NCBI GenBank assembly: GCA_002298925.1
Contig: DBMM01000036.1
Location: 1-5,993 of the forward strand
DNA from: Geobacter sp. UBA698
Lineage (GTDB): Bacteria > Desulfobacterota > Desulfuromonadia > Geobacterales > Pseudopelobacteraceae
DNA length: 5,993 nt
Direction: 5' to 3'
Shown here one piece after another: positions 1 through 5,993 of the stretch. Position 1 is the first letter of the stretch. Each line of letters opens with the position of its first letter. Below the pieces are notes generated by a model. The model made no database searches, was not told the origin of the DNA, and worked only from the letters and a program-made list of their open reading frames with translations. Position numbers and translations under genes: made by a program.

Positions 1-3000
1 GCGCTGCTGCTGCCGGCCGGAATCGTTATGCTGGCAGGGACTGTGGCCGCTGCTGTGTTATTGCTGCTGAGCGATACAACCGCTCCGCCGGTCGGCGCCG
101 GACCGCTCAGGGTTGCCGTTCCCTGGGAAGCCGTTCCGCCGGTGACACTGGTTGGATTCAGCGACAGTGAACTTAAAGTCATTGTCGCTGAAGTATTAAC
201 CACTACGATATTTTCCACTGACATTGCATAAGGATTTGTATTTGTCCATAAATCAGCACTGATTCCCCCACTCAAATAGGGTGCCAGGGAATCGTAGTTA
301 TTGTCTGTCACGTCAATCATCGCAGTTCCATCGTAATAAACCTGGATCCGGCTGCCATTAAAGGCCATCTTGAGTGTATGCCAGCCTGTCCCGACGCTGG
401 GAAGGCTGACCTGTTGCATCGCTGTCCAATTCCAGGTCGTCCAGTCACGGAACTTGACCAGTCTCAACATGTTGCCGCCAGCCGCCGATCCGTCCGGATA
501 GATCCATGCACTGTATCGAGCACCGTTTAAAGGATTTACACGACCACCGAGTCCACCGCCGAATGCTCCGGCTGGAAACTGAATTCGTCCCTCCACCGTA
601 TAGTCGGTCCAGAGGGGAATGGTGGAAGTGTAGATGGAGGCGTATGTCGAAGGCGTACTCGACCCTTGCATAACTCCATTTGTTACAGTCCATGTCCCCA
701 GCGCGTTGACCCACGGAGACAAAGGATCCGGTGCATTGGGACTTCGCGTAAAGTCATCCGAGAACAGTACTCCGCTGGTCGATGTAACGGTAATGGTCAC
801 GGTGGCAATGTTGCTGTTTGTTGTCCCGTTGTTGGCCAGGTAGGTGAATTTGTCGCTCCCTACATAGTTGGCGATCGGTGTATAGGAGAAAGATCCATCG
901 GTATTAAGCGCGAGGGTGCCATGGGAGGGGCCATTTACCAGCTGAGCCGTCAAGAGCGCTGTCGCGGGATCTGTATCGTTACTCAAAACACCAGGGGCAG
1001 TTTGATTTAAAGCTGTATTTGTGGTTGTACTGTAGGCATCATTTACCGCTACGGGGGGCGGGGTGATAGCTTGCAGCGAGTATTGCACCGTAGCGTTTGT
1101 CGTTGTAGATCCTACCCGAATCTTTACACCATAGTTGGTGGTTCGATATTGCGACGTGGTAGCTGGTGTGCCGTTAAGAAATACACTCATGTTGCCGATG
1201 GCTTGGCCAGAAATATTTGGGAGAGCCAGCTCAATGGCCGTGTCAGTATCTGTTGCACCGGAGACAGAAGCTGTAACAAGGTAAGTGTTGCCCGTCTTAC
1301 TGATAGTTGGAGTAACAAGGACATTGGAGCGTGAAAGCCACCAGTCACGAATTCCCACGGCATTGGTCGACCACAATCTGGGCTTAGACATGCTGTATGT
1401 CACGTACTCTTGTTCCAGTGCGCCATCATTTGATAGGTAGTGGCCGTAGTTGTTGAGCAACAATCCGCCATTGTCATGGAAGAAATCAACCGATGCTCTT
1501 ATGGAATCGAAAGTGTGACCCATGTCGATGGCTGAAGGAATTGAACTGTTAACATACCAATCGCTTGTTGGCATCGAAATGTGAGAAAAAAGCTTGCCAG
1601 GTACGTTATACGAAAGCGTAAAATGTGGGTACGGTCCGATCTTTTCTTCGCCCGCAGTTATCGAGCCTAGTTGCTGCAAGATGTCCTTGGAATCTTCACG
1701 AGTGGCATTGAAATATGGTGCTACAAAAGTCCTGGGGCAGGTTCTGGACGCTCCGCAGCCGGCCCGGCCATTGTCGAACCCTGCCAGCCATCCTTCAATA
1801 TCCTGAAAAGAAGCCAGGATAGAAGCGGATGCATATGCCTTGCCGTTTGCGTAACCCGCTGGATTCAGGTCCAGCACTTCGTCCGGTCCCCAATGCCAGT
1901 AGTGATAATCAGAAGGCTGTACCAGAGGATTGCCAAGACCTCCGTTGTGCGATCCGATTGTAGCCCCATACAGCGACACAGCATTCCGCAAGCCCGAAAT
2001 AATGGCGTTTTTATCCGCACCCGTATAAGTGCGAAGGGCACCTGTAGAAAAATAATAATCACCCACGGCCCCCAGTGAGCGTTCAAACTGGGCCGAGGAT
2101 TCAATACCTTTTATTCGATCTATATACACTTCTAAATCGTGACGGATAAGTAAAGCCGCGTCATAAGGATATCGCCAGGGGCTAAGCTTTACGATCGGAA
2201 CTCCAAGGGACTCGAAGGCCCACTCGATGGCCTTGCGATAGATGAAATAGGCATGGGTGCTGGGGGCAGTGATTCCATGGCCGATGATCGGTTGCATTGC
2301 TCCGTGGTAGATAAACTGTCCTTGCCCGTAATTCCTGGACACCAGAAGCGGGCCTGAATCGCCATTTGCAACAACCGTAGCACCACTGGCGATGACCGTC
2401 CAAGTCCAGCTCGGGTGCGAAGGGGCGCTGGTTGGAATAATCCCCCAGGGAATCTCGTCTGCAGTTATCGGCCCGTTCCAGGTGAGTGTGCCATCTGGGA
2501 TATGAGCTACCAGTCGATGATTAAAAGCTTTGGTGAAATGAAGGTTCTGATTCCAGTTCCAATTGTTGGAAGCGGTCAGGGTGGCATTGGCCATGTGCAG
2601 TCCCATTTCTGAGGCCAAGGCAAAATCACCACGGTTGGTGCCATCCGGATAACGTGTGAAGGCGGACGAACCGGCGAACAGGAATCCTCCTGCATTGACA
2701 TAATCACGGAGCGGTGAAATCTCGTTGTCGGCAATCGCTTCAGAGGCCAGGCTGATCAGAATTGGGTAGCGCGGCGAACCATCCGGGTTACGCAATTTGC
2801 CCGCTGCGATATCGCTATCGCTTACCACTACAAATGGTGTGCCATCCGAACGAAGCGCCTCTTTTAATGATTCATTGGCAACAAAATAGTGCCAGGAAGT
2901 GTACCACCACTGCTTGCCGGTAGTTCCCGGCCCTGTGGGGGTTGGTGGGACAGCAGGGGTAGTTTCGAGTGCTTGGGTAAACTCGGAGACGTGGATGGCT

Positions 3001-3131
3001 ACGAAAGGCTCGGGAGGTTGTAGGGCAATCGCTAGCTGTGGAACAGCTGAAAATCCCATGACGAGGAAACTCAGCATTACCATGGAGAGTTGCAAGATAT
3101 CCTTACGGAGCCGAAAAGTTGATTCTTTCAT
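1..3131 (-). CDS. Large exported multidomain protein with divergent NodB/CE4-like deacetylase domain and C-terminal Ig/LamG-type modules (3' end beyond window)
   Basis: The reading frame is open without a stop from the ATG at 3131 to the left edge: 1043 codons plus two bases, so the C-terminus is missing. AGGAGG lies 9 bases upstream of the ATG. Residues 1-36 form a signal peptide (basic start, hydrophobic core about 12-30, AIA before the likely cut), followed by a Pro/Thr-rich linker. Residues about 70-305 resemble a class I amidotransferase/ThuA-like fold, but contain no Cys, so cannot be a Cys-dependent amidotransferase. Residues about 322-575 look like a distant polysaccharide deacetylase: RHDLE at 330-334, GSHNGG at 393-398, APY at 471-473 and NYGHY at 561-565. 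After a beta-rich stretch come a cadherin-like bacterial Ig domain (694-782, with SNDTD and SYTP signatures), a LamG/3-keto-disaccharide-hydrolase-like sandwich (788-978), and the start of an Ig-like repeat (about 986 on). The only two cysteines are C459 and C465. Role inferred: surface or extracellular glycan processing. Catalysis is unproven because the metal-site motifs are atypical. Confidence 0.88.
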   Translation of the reverse strand, partial: MKESTFRLRKDILQLSMVMLSFLVMGFSAVPQLAIALQPPEPFVAIHVSEFTQALETTPAVPPTPTGPGTTGKQWWYTSWHYFVANESLKEALRSDGTPFVVVSDSDIAAGKLRNPDGSPRYPILISLASEAIADNEISPLRDYVNAGGFLFAGSSAFTRYPDGTNRGDFALASEMGLHMANATLTASNNWNWNQNLHFTKAFNHRLVAHIPDGTLTWNGPITADEIPWGIIPTSAPSHPSWTWTVIASGATVVANGDSGPLLVSRNYGQGQFIYHGAMQPIIGHGITAPSTHAYFIYRKAIEWAFESLGVPIVKLSPWRYPYDAALLIRHDLEVYIDRIKGIESSAQFERSLGAVGDYYFSTGALRTYTGADKNAIISGLRNAVSLYGATIGSHNGGLGNPLVQPSDYHYWHWGPDEVLDLNPAGYANGKAYASASILASFQDIEGWLAGFDNGRAGCGASRTCPRTFVAPYFNATREDSKDILQQLGSITAGEEKIGPYPHFTLSYNVPGKLFSHISMPTSDWYVNSSIPSAIDMGHTFDSIRASVDFFHDNGGLLLNNYGHYLSNDGALEQEYVTYSMSKPRLWSTNAVGIRDWWLSRSNVLVTPTISKTGNTYLVTASVSGATDTDTAIELALPNISGQAIGNMSVFLNGTPATTSQYRTTNYGVKIRVGSTTTNATVQYSLQAITPPPVAVNDAYSTTTNTALNQTAPGVLSNDTDPATALLTAQLVNGPSHGTLALNTDGSFSYTPIANYVGSDKFTYLANNGTTNSNIATVTITVTSTSGVLFSDDFTRSPNAPDPLSPWVNALGTWTVTNGVMQGSSTPSTYASIYTSTIPLWTDYTVEGRIQFPAGAFGGGLGGRVNPLNGARYSAWIYPDGSAAGGNMLRLVKFRDWTTWNWTAMQQVSLPSVGTGWHTLKMAFNGSRIQVYYDGTAMIDVTDNNYDSLAPYLSGGISADLWTNTNPYAMSVENIVVVNTSATMTLSSLSLNPTSVTGGTASQGTATLSGPAPTGGAVVSLSSNNTAAATVPASITIPAGSSS
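198..770 (-). other. Concanavalin/LamG-like beta-sandwich domain within the exported protein
   Basis: Residues 788-978 open with a SDDFTR element, followed by WTVTNGVMQG, an early strand reading YTVEGRIQF, then GWHTLKMAFNGSRIQVYYDG and a closing GGISADLWT segment. This succession is typical of LamG/DUF1080-like sandwiches, which mostly bind carbohydrate and sometimes hydrolyse it. No catalytic acid pair can be assigned by eye, so a binding role is the more cautious reading. Confidence 0.65.
786..1052 (-). other. Cadherin-like bacterial Ig domain within the exported protein
   Basis: Residues 694-782 read as one module of the family found in large bacterial surface and secreted proteins: VNDAY near the start, VLSNDTD in the middle, then GTL, DGSFSYTP, GSDKFTY and an NIATVTITV last strand. 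Such modules usually act as spacers or adhesion units and some bind calcium through the Asp residues. Only one copy is present in the window. Confidence 0.8.
1407..2168 (-). other. Divergent NodB/CE4-like deacetylase domain within the exported protein
   Basis: Residues about 322-575 of the large protein. The beta strand ending in LLIRHDLE (D332, E334) takes the place of the usual TFDDG motif; RHD or HDVD variants are known in divergent members of this superfamily. GSHNGG (H395) sits where motif 2, H-S/T-x-x-H, is expected, but lacks the second His four residues on; H410 and H413 in a YHYWHWG stretch follow shortly after. VAPYF (470-474) resembles motif 3 (RxPY), and NYGHY (H564) resembles the late His motif. 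The order and spacing of these motifs support the call, but it rests on pattern recognition, not an alignment. Confidence 0.55.
3024..3131 (-). other. Signal peptide of the exported multidomain protein
   Basis: Codons 1-36 encode a start with R7, R9 and K10, then a hydrophobic core rich in Leu, Met, Val and Phe (about residues 12-30), then a P31 turn and A34-I35-A36, a good signal peptidase I site. There is no lipobox Cys, so a lipoprotein is unlikely. Mature protein would begin at L37, close to the Pro/Thr-rich linker. The cleavage position is a reading by eye. Confidence 0.75.
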
Positions 3132-3140
3132 AGCCCGGTC

Positions 3141-3146
3141 CCTCCT
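3141..3146 (-). promoter_or_regulatory. Ribosome binding site of the exported protein
   Basis: AGGAGG on the minus strand, 9 bases before the ATG at 3131. It fixes this ATG over the later in-frame Met codons 17, 19 and 25, which would remove most of the signal peptide. Confidence 0.8.
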
Positions 3147-3162
3147 GGTAAAGCAATTGTGA

Positions 3163-3181
3163 TCTAACGAATCAGGTTAGA
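3163..3181. repeat. Short inverted repeat in the gap between aminotransferase and exported-protein genes
   Basis: TCTAAC and GTTAGA form a perfect 6-base-pair inverted repeat around a 7-base loop. It begins 6 bases after the aminotransferase stop codon and lies before the ribosome binding site of the next gene. The stem is short and A+T-rich and no T-tract follows on the minus strand, so it is not a convincing intrinsic terminator. It could be a weak mRNA processing hairpin, an operator half-site pair, or chance. Confidence 0.3.
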
Positions 3182-3186
3182 CCCCA

Positions 3187-4434
3187 TCAAACTGCAAATC
3201 CTTCAAAAACCATACTCTTTGTGGTTTCGTTTGCAGCATATCCCGACAACCTCTTCTTGACCTCGGGACCATATTGAACCGCAAGCCTGGTGATCTGACA
3301 GATTTTGCTGATCTCATCCGGACCTACAGCAGTACCGGTAGGAAAGGAAAGCACACGTTTTACAAGTCTCTCGGTTTCTGGCAACATCAGACCTGCGTTG
3401 GGAAAGTAGGAACGATAGGGTTCCATCCTGTGACAGCCCGGGTAGAAGTAACGCCGGGCCAGAATATTTTCAGCGCGGAGAATATCAACTAACTGATCTC
3501 TGTTCACGTGTGTAACAGATTCGTCAATTTCAAGGAGGATATACTGATAATTGCACTTCTCCTTCTGGTCGTAATTGATGAGGCTGATTCCGGCCAGGCT
3601 ATCAAGTCCTCGCTGATAGGACTTATAATTTTCATAATTTACTGCGATAAAATCAGCCATGCTTTCGAGATTAGTCAATCCCATCAGTGCCGACATTTCA
3701 TTCATCTTTCCATTTGTCCCGATATAGATGACGTTGTCATATCCCGAGAATCCAAAATTTTTCATTAAGCGGATCTTTGCGGCCAGGGCGTCGTCATTTG
3801 TAACTATTGCTCCTCCCTCACAACTGTTGAAAAATTTTGTTGGATGGAAGCTAAAAACCTCTGCGTTTCCGAAGCTGCCGAGCATCCTGCCTTTGTAAGA
3901 ACAGCCAAAACCGTGGGCTGCATCAAACAGTAGTTTCAGGTGATGAGTGTCTGCGATTTTTTCCAATGCCACGATATCGCAGGGACGCCCCCAGAGATGC
4001 ACTCCTATGATTCCGGTGGTACGAGGTGTGATCATCTTTTCGATGCAGGCCGGATCAATCGTGTGGGTTTTGGGGTCAATATCGCAGAATACCGGGGTAA
4101 TCTCCTGCCATTGCAGGGCATGGGCGGTGGCAACAAAGGTGAAGGAAGGTAGGATGACCTCACCTTTTAACTCCAGCGAACGGATGGCAATCTCAAGGGC
4201 AACGGTGCCGTTGCACATGGCAATGCAGTGCTTTACCCCGATCAATTCGGAAATTCGCTGTTCCAATTCCTGAACATAAGGCCCATTGTTGCTGAGCCAT
4301 TTTCTATCCAGCATGTCATTGATGCGCTCAAACAATCGCTCCCGGTCCCCAAGATTGGGACGTCCAACATGAAGTGGTTCCTGGAAGGAAGGAGTACCGC
4401 CGAATACAGTCAGATCATCAATATTCTCTTTCAT
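3187..4434 (-). CDS. DegT/DnrJ/EryC1/StrS-family PLP-dependent aminotransferase (nucleotide-sugar aminotransferase)
   Basis: A 415-residue cytoplasmic protein, the normal length for this family, which transfers an amino group, usually from glutamate, to a keto group of a nucleotide-linked sugar. Visible family features are CNGTVAL (74-80, phosphate-binding region), PSFTFVATAHAL (96-107), the PLP-ring aspartate D171 in DAAHGFG, and the Schiff-base lysine K200 in SFHPTK, followed by EGGAI (206-210). The start at 4434 is chosen because GGAGG lies 7 bases upstream. A longer in-frame start at 4485 would overlap the preceding gene and add a basic, non-family extension. It sits 26 bases after the cupin-like gene and is probably translated from the same message. 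The family and chemistry are clear. The substrate is not: a dTDP-4-keto-6-deoxyhexose (VioA/DesI-like activity) is a plausible guess, but 3-amino sugars, or an amino-sugar side branch, are equally possible without the missing neighbours. Confidence 0.95.
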   Translation of the reverse strand: MKENIDDLTVFGGTPSFQEPLHVGRPNLGDRERLFERINDMLDRKWLSNNGPYVQELEQRISELIGVKHCIAMCNGTVALEIAIRSLELKGEVILPSFTFVATAHALQWQEITPVFCDIDPKTHTIDPACIEKMITPRTTGIIGVHLWGRPCDIVALEKIADTHHLKLLFDAAHGFGCSYKGRMLGSFGNAEVFSFHPTKFFNSCEGGAIVTNDDALAAKIRLMKNFGFSGYDNVIYIGTNGKMNEMSALMGLTNLESMADFIAVNYENYKSYQRGLDSLAGISLINYDQKEKCNYQYILLEIDESVTHVNRDQLVDILRAENILARRYFYPGCHRMEPYRSYFPNAGLMLPETERLVKRVLSFPTGTAVGPDEISKICQITRLAVQYGPEVKKRLSGYAANETTKSMVFEGFAV

Positions 4435-4440
4435 TTCATA

Positions 4441-4445
4441 CCTCC
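4441..4445 (-). promoter_or_regulatory. Ribosome binding site of the aminotransferase
   Basis: GGAGG on the minus strand, with TATGAA-like spacing to the ATG at 4434. A second ATG at 4439 is in another frame and meets a stop at its third codon (ATG AAA TGA), so it cannot be the start. The site lies in the 26-base gap after the cupin-like gene's stop. Confidence 0.8.
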
Positions 4446-4460
4446 GACGACCAGAGGATC

Positions 4461-5615
4461 TCAGTCTGTTGCGGGCTGCATCCATTGGGCAAGGACCCGT
4501 TCGCGTCCGGTGCCCTCAGAAGACAGGGTCTTAGCAAGCTCCGATTCGATGGCCGCCTGCGCTTCCCGGCCACGCAAGTACAGTTCCCAGGCCGGAGTTC
4601 CATGGAACGTATTTAAGGTGCCCATCGCCTTGGCCAAGGAGAGGCTGTCCACCATCTCATCGAATTTTGCGATCTCTCGCTGGTGAGTTTCGTACGACTT
4701 GGTGCCAAGCACCTTTTGCAAGGGTTCATAATCGCTGTACTCGCCAGGGCGATGGTTCTCAACACCGGTTGGTGCCGGATCAAACATGCAGAAGAGCGTT
4801 ACATGCCCATCTGCGATGTAGACCTCATGCTTGTTGCGAAAGAATTGGGGGGTCAGAGTCGTTTCATCGATATGGCACTCCTCTTCGGGGCTCCCGGCAG
4901 CCTCGTTTAAGTGGTAGGTTGAGTCGCCGTCGAGGGTTAACCATGGTCCCCAGAGCTGCTGTGTTTTCTTATAGGGATGCCGGGACATGCGCACGCGGGC
5001 AATTCCGGCCACATCGTAGCAGACATTGAATTCCGTTCTGGAGTTGTAGGACATTTTGAACACCGGTTCCCCGTCCTCGTTTGGGGGAAGTCCGGCAACA
5101 TCGAACATCGTTGTCCGAAACCAGGAAACTGGATTACCGGATTTGGACAAAAGGATCGGGTCATGGTGCAGGAAGATCCGGCGACTCAGGTACTGGGGGG
5201 TAAACGCCCAGCGAAGCGCCTGGGATCCGGAAGCGCACGCCGCGAGAAATTTCTCGTCGCGCAGCAGCAGGCGCTTGCCGCGTGCCTGCGAATCAGAAAC
5301 ACTCGATACGTGCAAAAAATCGGTTCCAGGATCCGCTTCAAGAACAGCATCAATGCCTGGCGGCAGATAGAGGTGGACACCTGACTCCAAATGTAAGGGG
5401 CTTTTCTTGTCAGCAGCAAGCAACAGTCTTCCGCTTCCGCGAAGAACACTGATAATGTGACCTACGTCCGATTTTAGTGCGAGGCTGCCTGCAGCGTTGA
5501 ACCGAAGTCGGTCTACATCCAATCCTTCCGGATGTGTCTCGTGACTCAGAATCCTGGCTCTATCGAACAGTTCTCCAGATTCGCGGCGCCAGTTGTTTTT
5601 GATAAGTTTCTGCAC
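4461..5615 (-). CDS. Cupin-like (probable bicupin) protein of unknown function
   Basis: A 384-residue soluble protein with no signal peptide or membrane segment. I do not recognise a characterised family. Two beta-barrel-like regions can be seen. The first, about residues 40-105, has the strand pattern HIISVLRGSGRLLL (53-66), then GVHLYLPPGID (79-89), like the two halves of a cupin, but lacks the HxH...E metal motif. The second, about 185-300, is rich in possible ligands (H235, H248, E251, H263, E264, H271, H288) and carries HEVYIADGHVTLF (263-275) and a conserved-looking HRPGEYSDYEPL segment (288-299). The last 80 residues are mostly helical and charged. The GTG at 5615 is preferred as start because AAGGAGG lies 8 bases upstream; the ATG at 5666 would lie upstream of that site. 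Context between an adenylating enzyme and a sugar aminotransferase suggests a sugar epimerase, isomerase or oxygenase-like step, or a regulatory sensor, but this is inference only. Confidence 0.85.
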   Translation of the reverse strand: MQKLIKNNWRRESGELFDRARILSHETHPEGLDVDRLRFNAAGSLALKSDVGHIISVLRGSGRLLLAADKKSPLHLESGVHLYLPPGIDAVLEADPGTDFLHVSSVSDSQARGKRLLLRDEKFLAACASGSQALRWAFTPQYLSRRIFLHHDPILLSKSGNPVSWFRTTMFDVAGLPPNEDGEPVFKMSYNSRTEFNVCYDVAGIARVRMSRHPYKKTQQLWGPWLTLDGDSTYHLNEAAGSPEEECHIDETTLTPQFFRNKHEVYIADGHVTLFCMFDPAPTGVENHRPGEYSDYEPLQKVLGTKSYETHQREIAKFDEMVDSLSLAKAMGTLNTFHGTPAWELYLRGREAQAAIESELAKTLSSEGTGRERVLAQWMQPATD

Positions 5616-5623
5616 GGTCTCAA

Positions 5624-5630
5624 CCTCCTT
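5624..5630 (-). promoter_or_regulatory. Ribosome binding site setting a GTG start for the cupin-like gene
   Basis: AAGGAGG on the minus strand, followed by 8 bases and then GTG at 5615. No equally good site precedes the in-frame ATG at 5666. The site decides the start and shortens the protein by 17 residues compared with the longest open frame. Confidence 0.8.
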
Positions 5631-5661
5631 GTGTCTGTCCAAAACATGACAGCATGGGTAA

Positions 5662-5677
5662 GTCAAATTTTGTCAAA
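5662..5677. repeat. Direct repeat in the intergenic gap before the cupin-like gene
   Basis: TTTGAC occurs twice on the minus strand, 10 bases apart, one helical turn, in the 76-base gap between the adenylating-enzyme stop and the cupin-like start. This spacing suits a protein binding the same DNA face. The first copy contains TTGACA, a perfect -35 hexamer, but no matching -10 is found at 15-18 bases, so no promoter is called. Confidence 0.3.
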
Positions 5678-5691
5678 CATGCATTGCTACG

Positions 5692-5993
5692 TTACTGGTC
5701 AGAAGAATAAAAACCTGTTACTTCTAGATCTTTCAGCTTGTTTCTGTCGACTTTTCCCGACGAAGTTATGGGCAAAGAATCGCAAAACCTGACAGTCTCA
5801 GGAATCATGTACTTCGGAAGTTTTTTGGAACAATAGTTTAAAATATCTTCATGCTTAATGTTACCAGGTTTTGAAGGAACCACAACAGCAGCAATCCTGT
5901 TGCCGATGAGCTCATCCGGAATTGGAATAACAACTGCATTCTTGATTTCCGGGTGATTGCACAGAACTGTTTCGATCTCTCCGATCTCGATCC
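5692..5993 (-). CDS. C-terminal part of an AMP-forming adenylate enzyme (acyl-CoA/ACP ligase or amino-acid adenylation domain), 5' end beyond window
   Basis: Only the last 99 residues are here; the frame is open to the right edge, so the gene starts outside. It opens with IEIGEIE, matching the hinge region motif (A8) where the small C-terminal lid joins the large domain, and ends with LPITSSGKVDRNKL, the A10 motif with its catalytic lysine (codon 5752-5754) that positions the adenylate. The KLPKYMIPETV segment before it is also typical. These enzymes activate a carboxylic acid with ATP and pass it to CoA or a carrier-protein phosphopantetheine. The GKVDR form is most common in amino-acid adenylation domains and related stand-alone ligases, but fatty-acid and other acyl ligases share it. 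No carrier domain follows before the stop, so it is stand-alone at this end. The 60 bases from 5821 hold only 17 G or C, well below the next gene. Confidence 0.93.
   Translation of the reverse strand, partial: IEIGEIETVLCNHPEIKNAVVIPIPDELIGNRIAAVVVPSKPGNIKHEDILNYCSKKLPKYMIPETVRFCDSLPITSSGKVDRNKLKDLEVTGFYSSDQ

Noticed and set aside
1671..2078. A 135-residue plus-strand open frame
   Set aside because: It is antisense to the deacetylase-like domain, whose frame is continuous and shows motifs; the plus-strand protein shows none.
3132..3186. Rho-independent terminator after the aminotransferase gene
   Set aside because: The only inverted repeat is a 6-base-pair A+T-rich stem with no following T-tract.
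4435..4485. Upstream ATG extending the aminotransferase by 17 residues
   Set aside because: It would overlap the preceding gene's end, has no ribosome binding site of note, and adds an Arg-rich stretch unlike the family; GGAGG before 4434 decides otherwise.
4228..4686. A 152-residue plus-strand open frame across the aminotransferase and cupin-like genes
   Set aside because: It lies antisense to two well-supported genes, has no family features, and spans their junction; it is a shadow frame.
5616..5666. Upstream ATG extending the cupin-like protein by 17 residues
   Set aside because: The strong AAGGAGG site falls inside this extension at the right distance for the GTG at 5615.
5640..5676. 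A sigma-70 promoter built on TTGACA (5671-5676, minus strand)
   Set aside because: At 15-18 bases downstream the hexamers do not resemble TATAAT, and the same holds for the second TTGACT copy.

Overview
The window reads as one strand of a bacterial polysaccharide or glycoconjugate locus. All four genes that can be supported lie on the minus strand, in the order of transcription: an adenylate-forming enzyme (only its C-terminal 99 residues, running off the right edge), a cupin-like protein of unknown function, a DegT-family sugar aminotransferase, and a very large exported multidomain protein that runs off the left edge. The gaps between genes are 76, 26 and 55 bases, and the last three genes each have a strong AGGAGG-type ribosome binding site. 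This layout fits a single transcription unit. No RNA gene, insertion sequence, CRISPR array or convincing promoter was seen, and no gene-free stretch exceeds 300 bases.

Region by region. Bases 1-3131 hold the first 1043 codons of an exported protein: signal peptide, Pro/Thr linker, an amidotransferase-like (non-catalytic) domain, a divergent NodB/CE4-like deacetylase domain, a beta-rich segment, a cadherin-like bacterial Ig domain, a concanavalin/LamG-like domain, and the beginning of a Ser/Thr/Gly-rich Ig-like repeat cut by the window edge. Bases 3187-4434 encode the PLP-dependent aminotransferase. Bases 4461-5615 encode the cupin-like protein, which starts at a GTG. Bases 5692-5993 encode the tail of the adenylating enzyme.

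How they may work together (inference): the aminotransferase would make a 4-amino (or 3-amino) nucleotide sugar, the adenylating enzyme would activate an acyl or amino-acid group, and the cupin-like protein could modify either one. The exported protein could act on the finished polymer or glycan at the cell surface, by deacetylation and carbohydrate binding. The substrates are not identifiable from this window.

Organism: a bacterium with Shine-Dalgarno starts and mid-range G+C, probably Gram-negative. The left-edge Ig-like repeat is of a type I associate with Desulfuromonadales/Geobacter-like and other environmental bacteria, but this is a weak taxonomic hint only.
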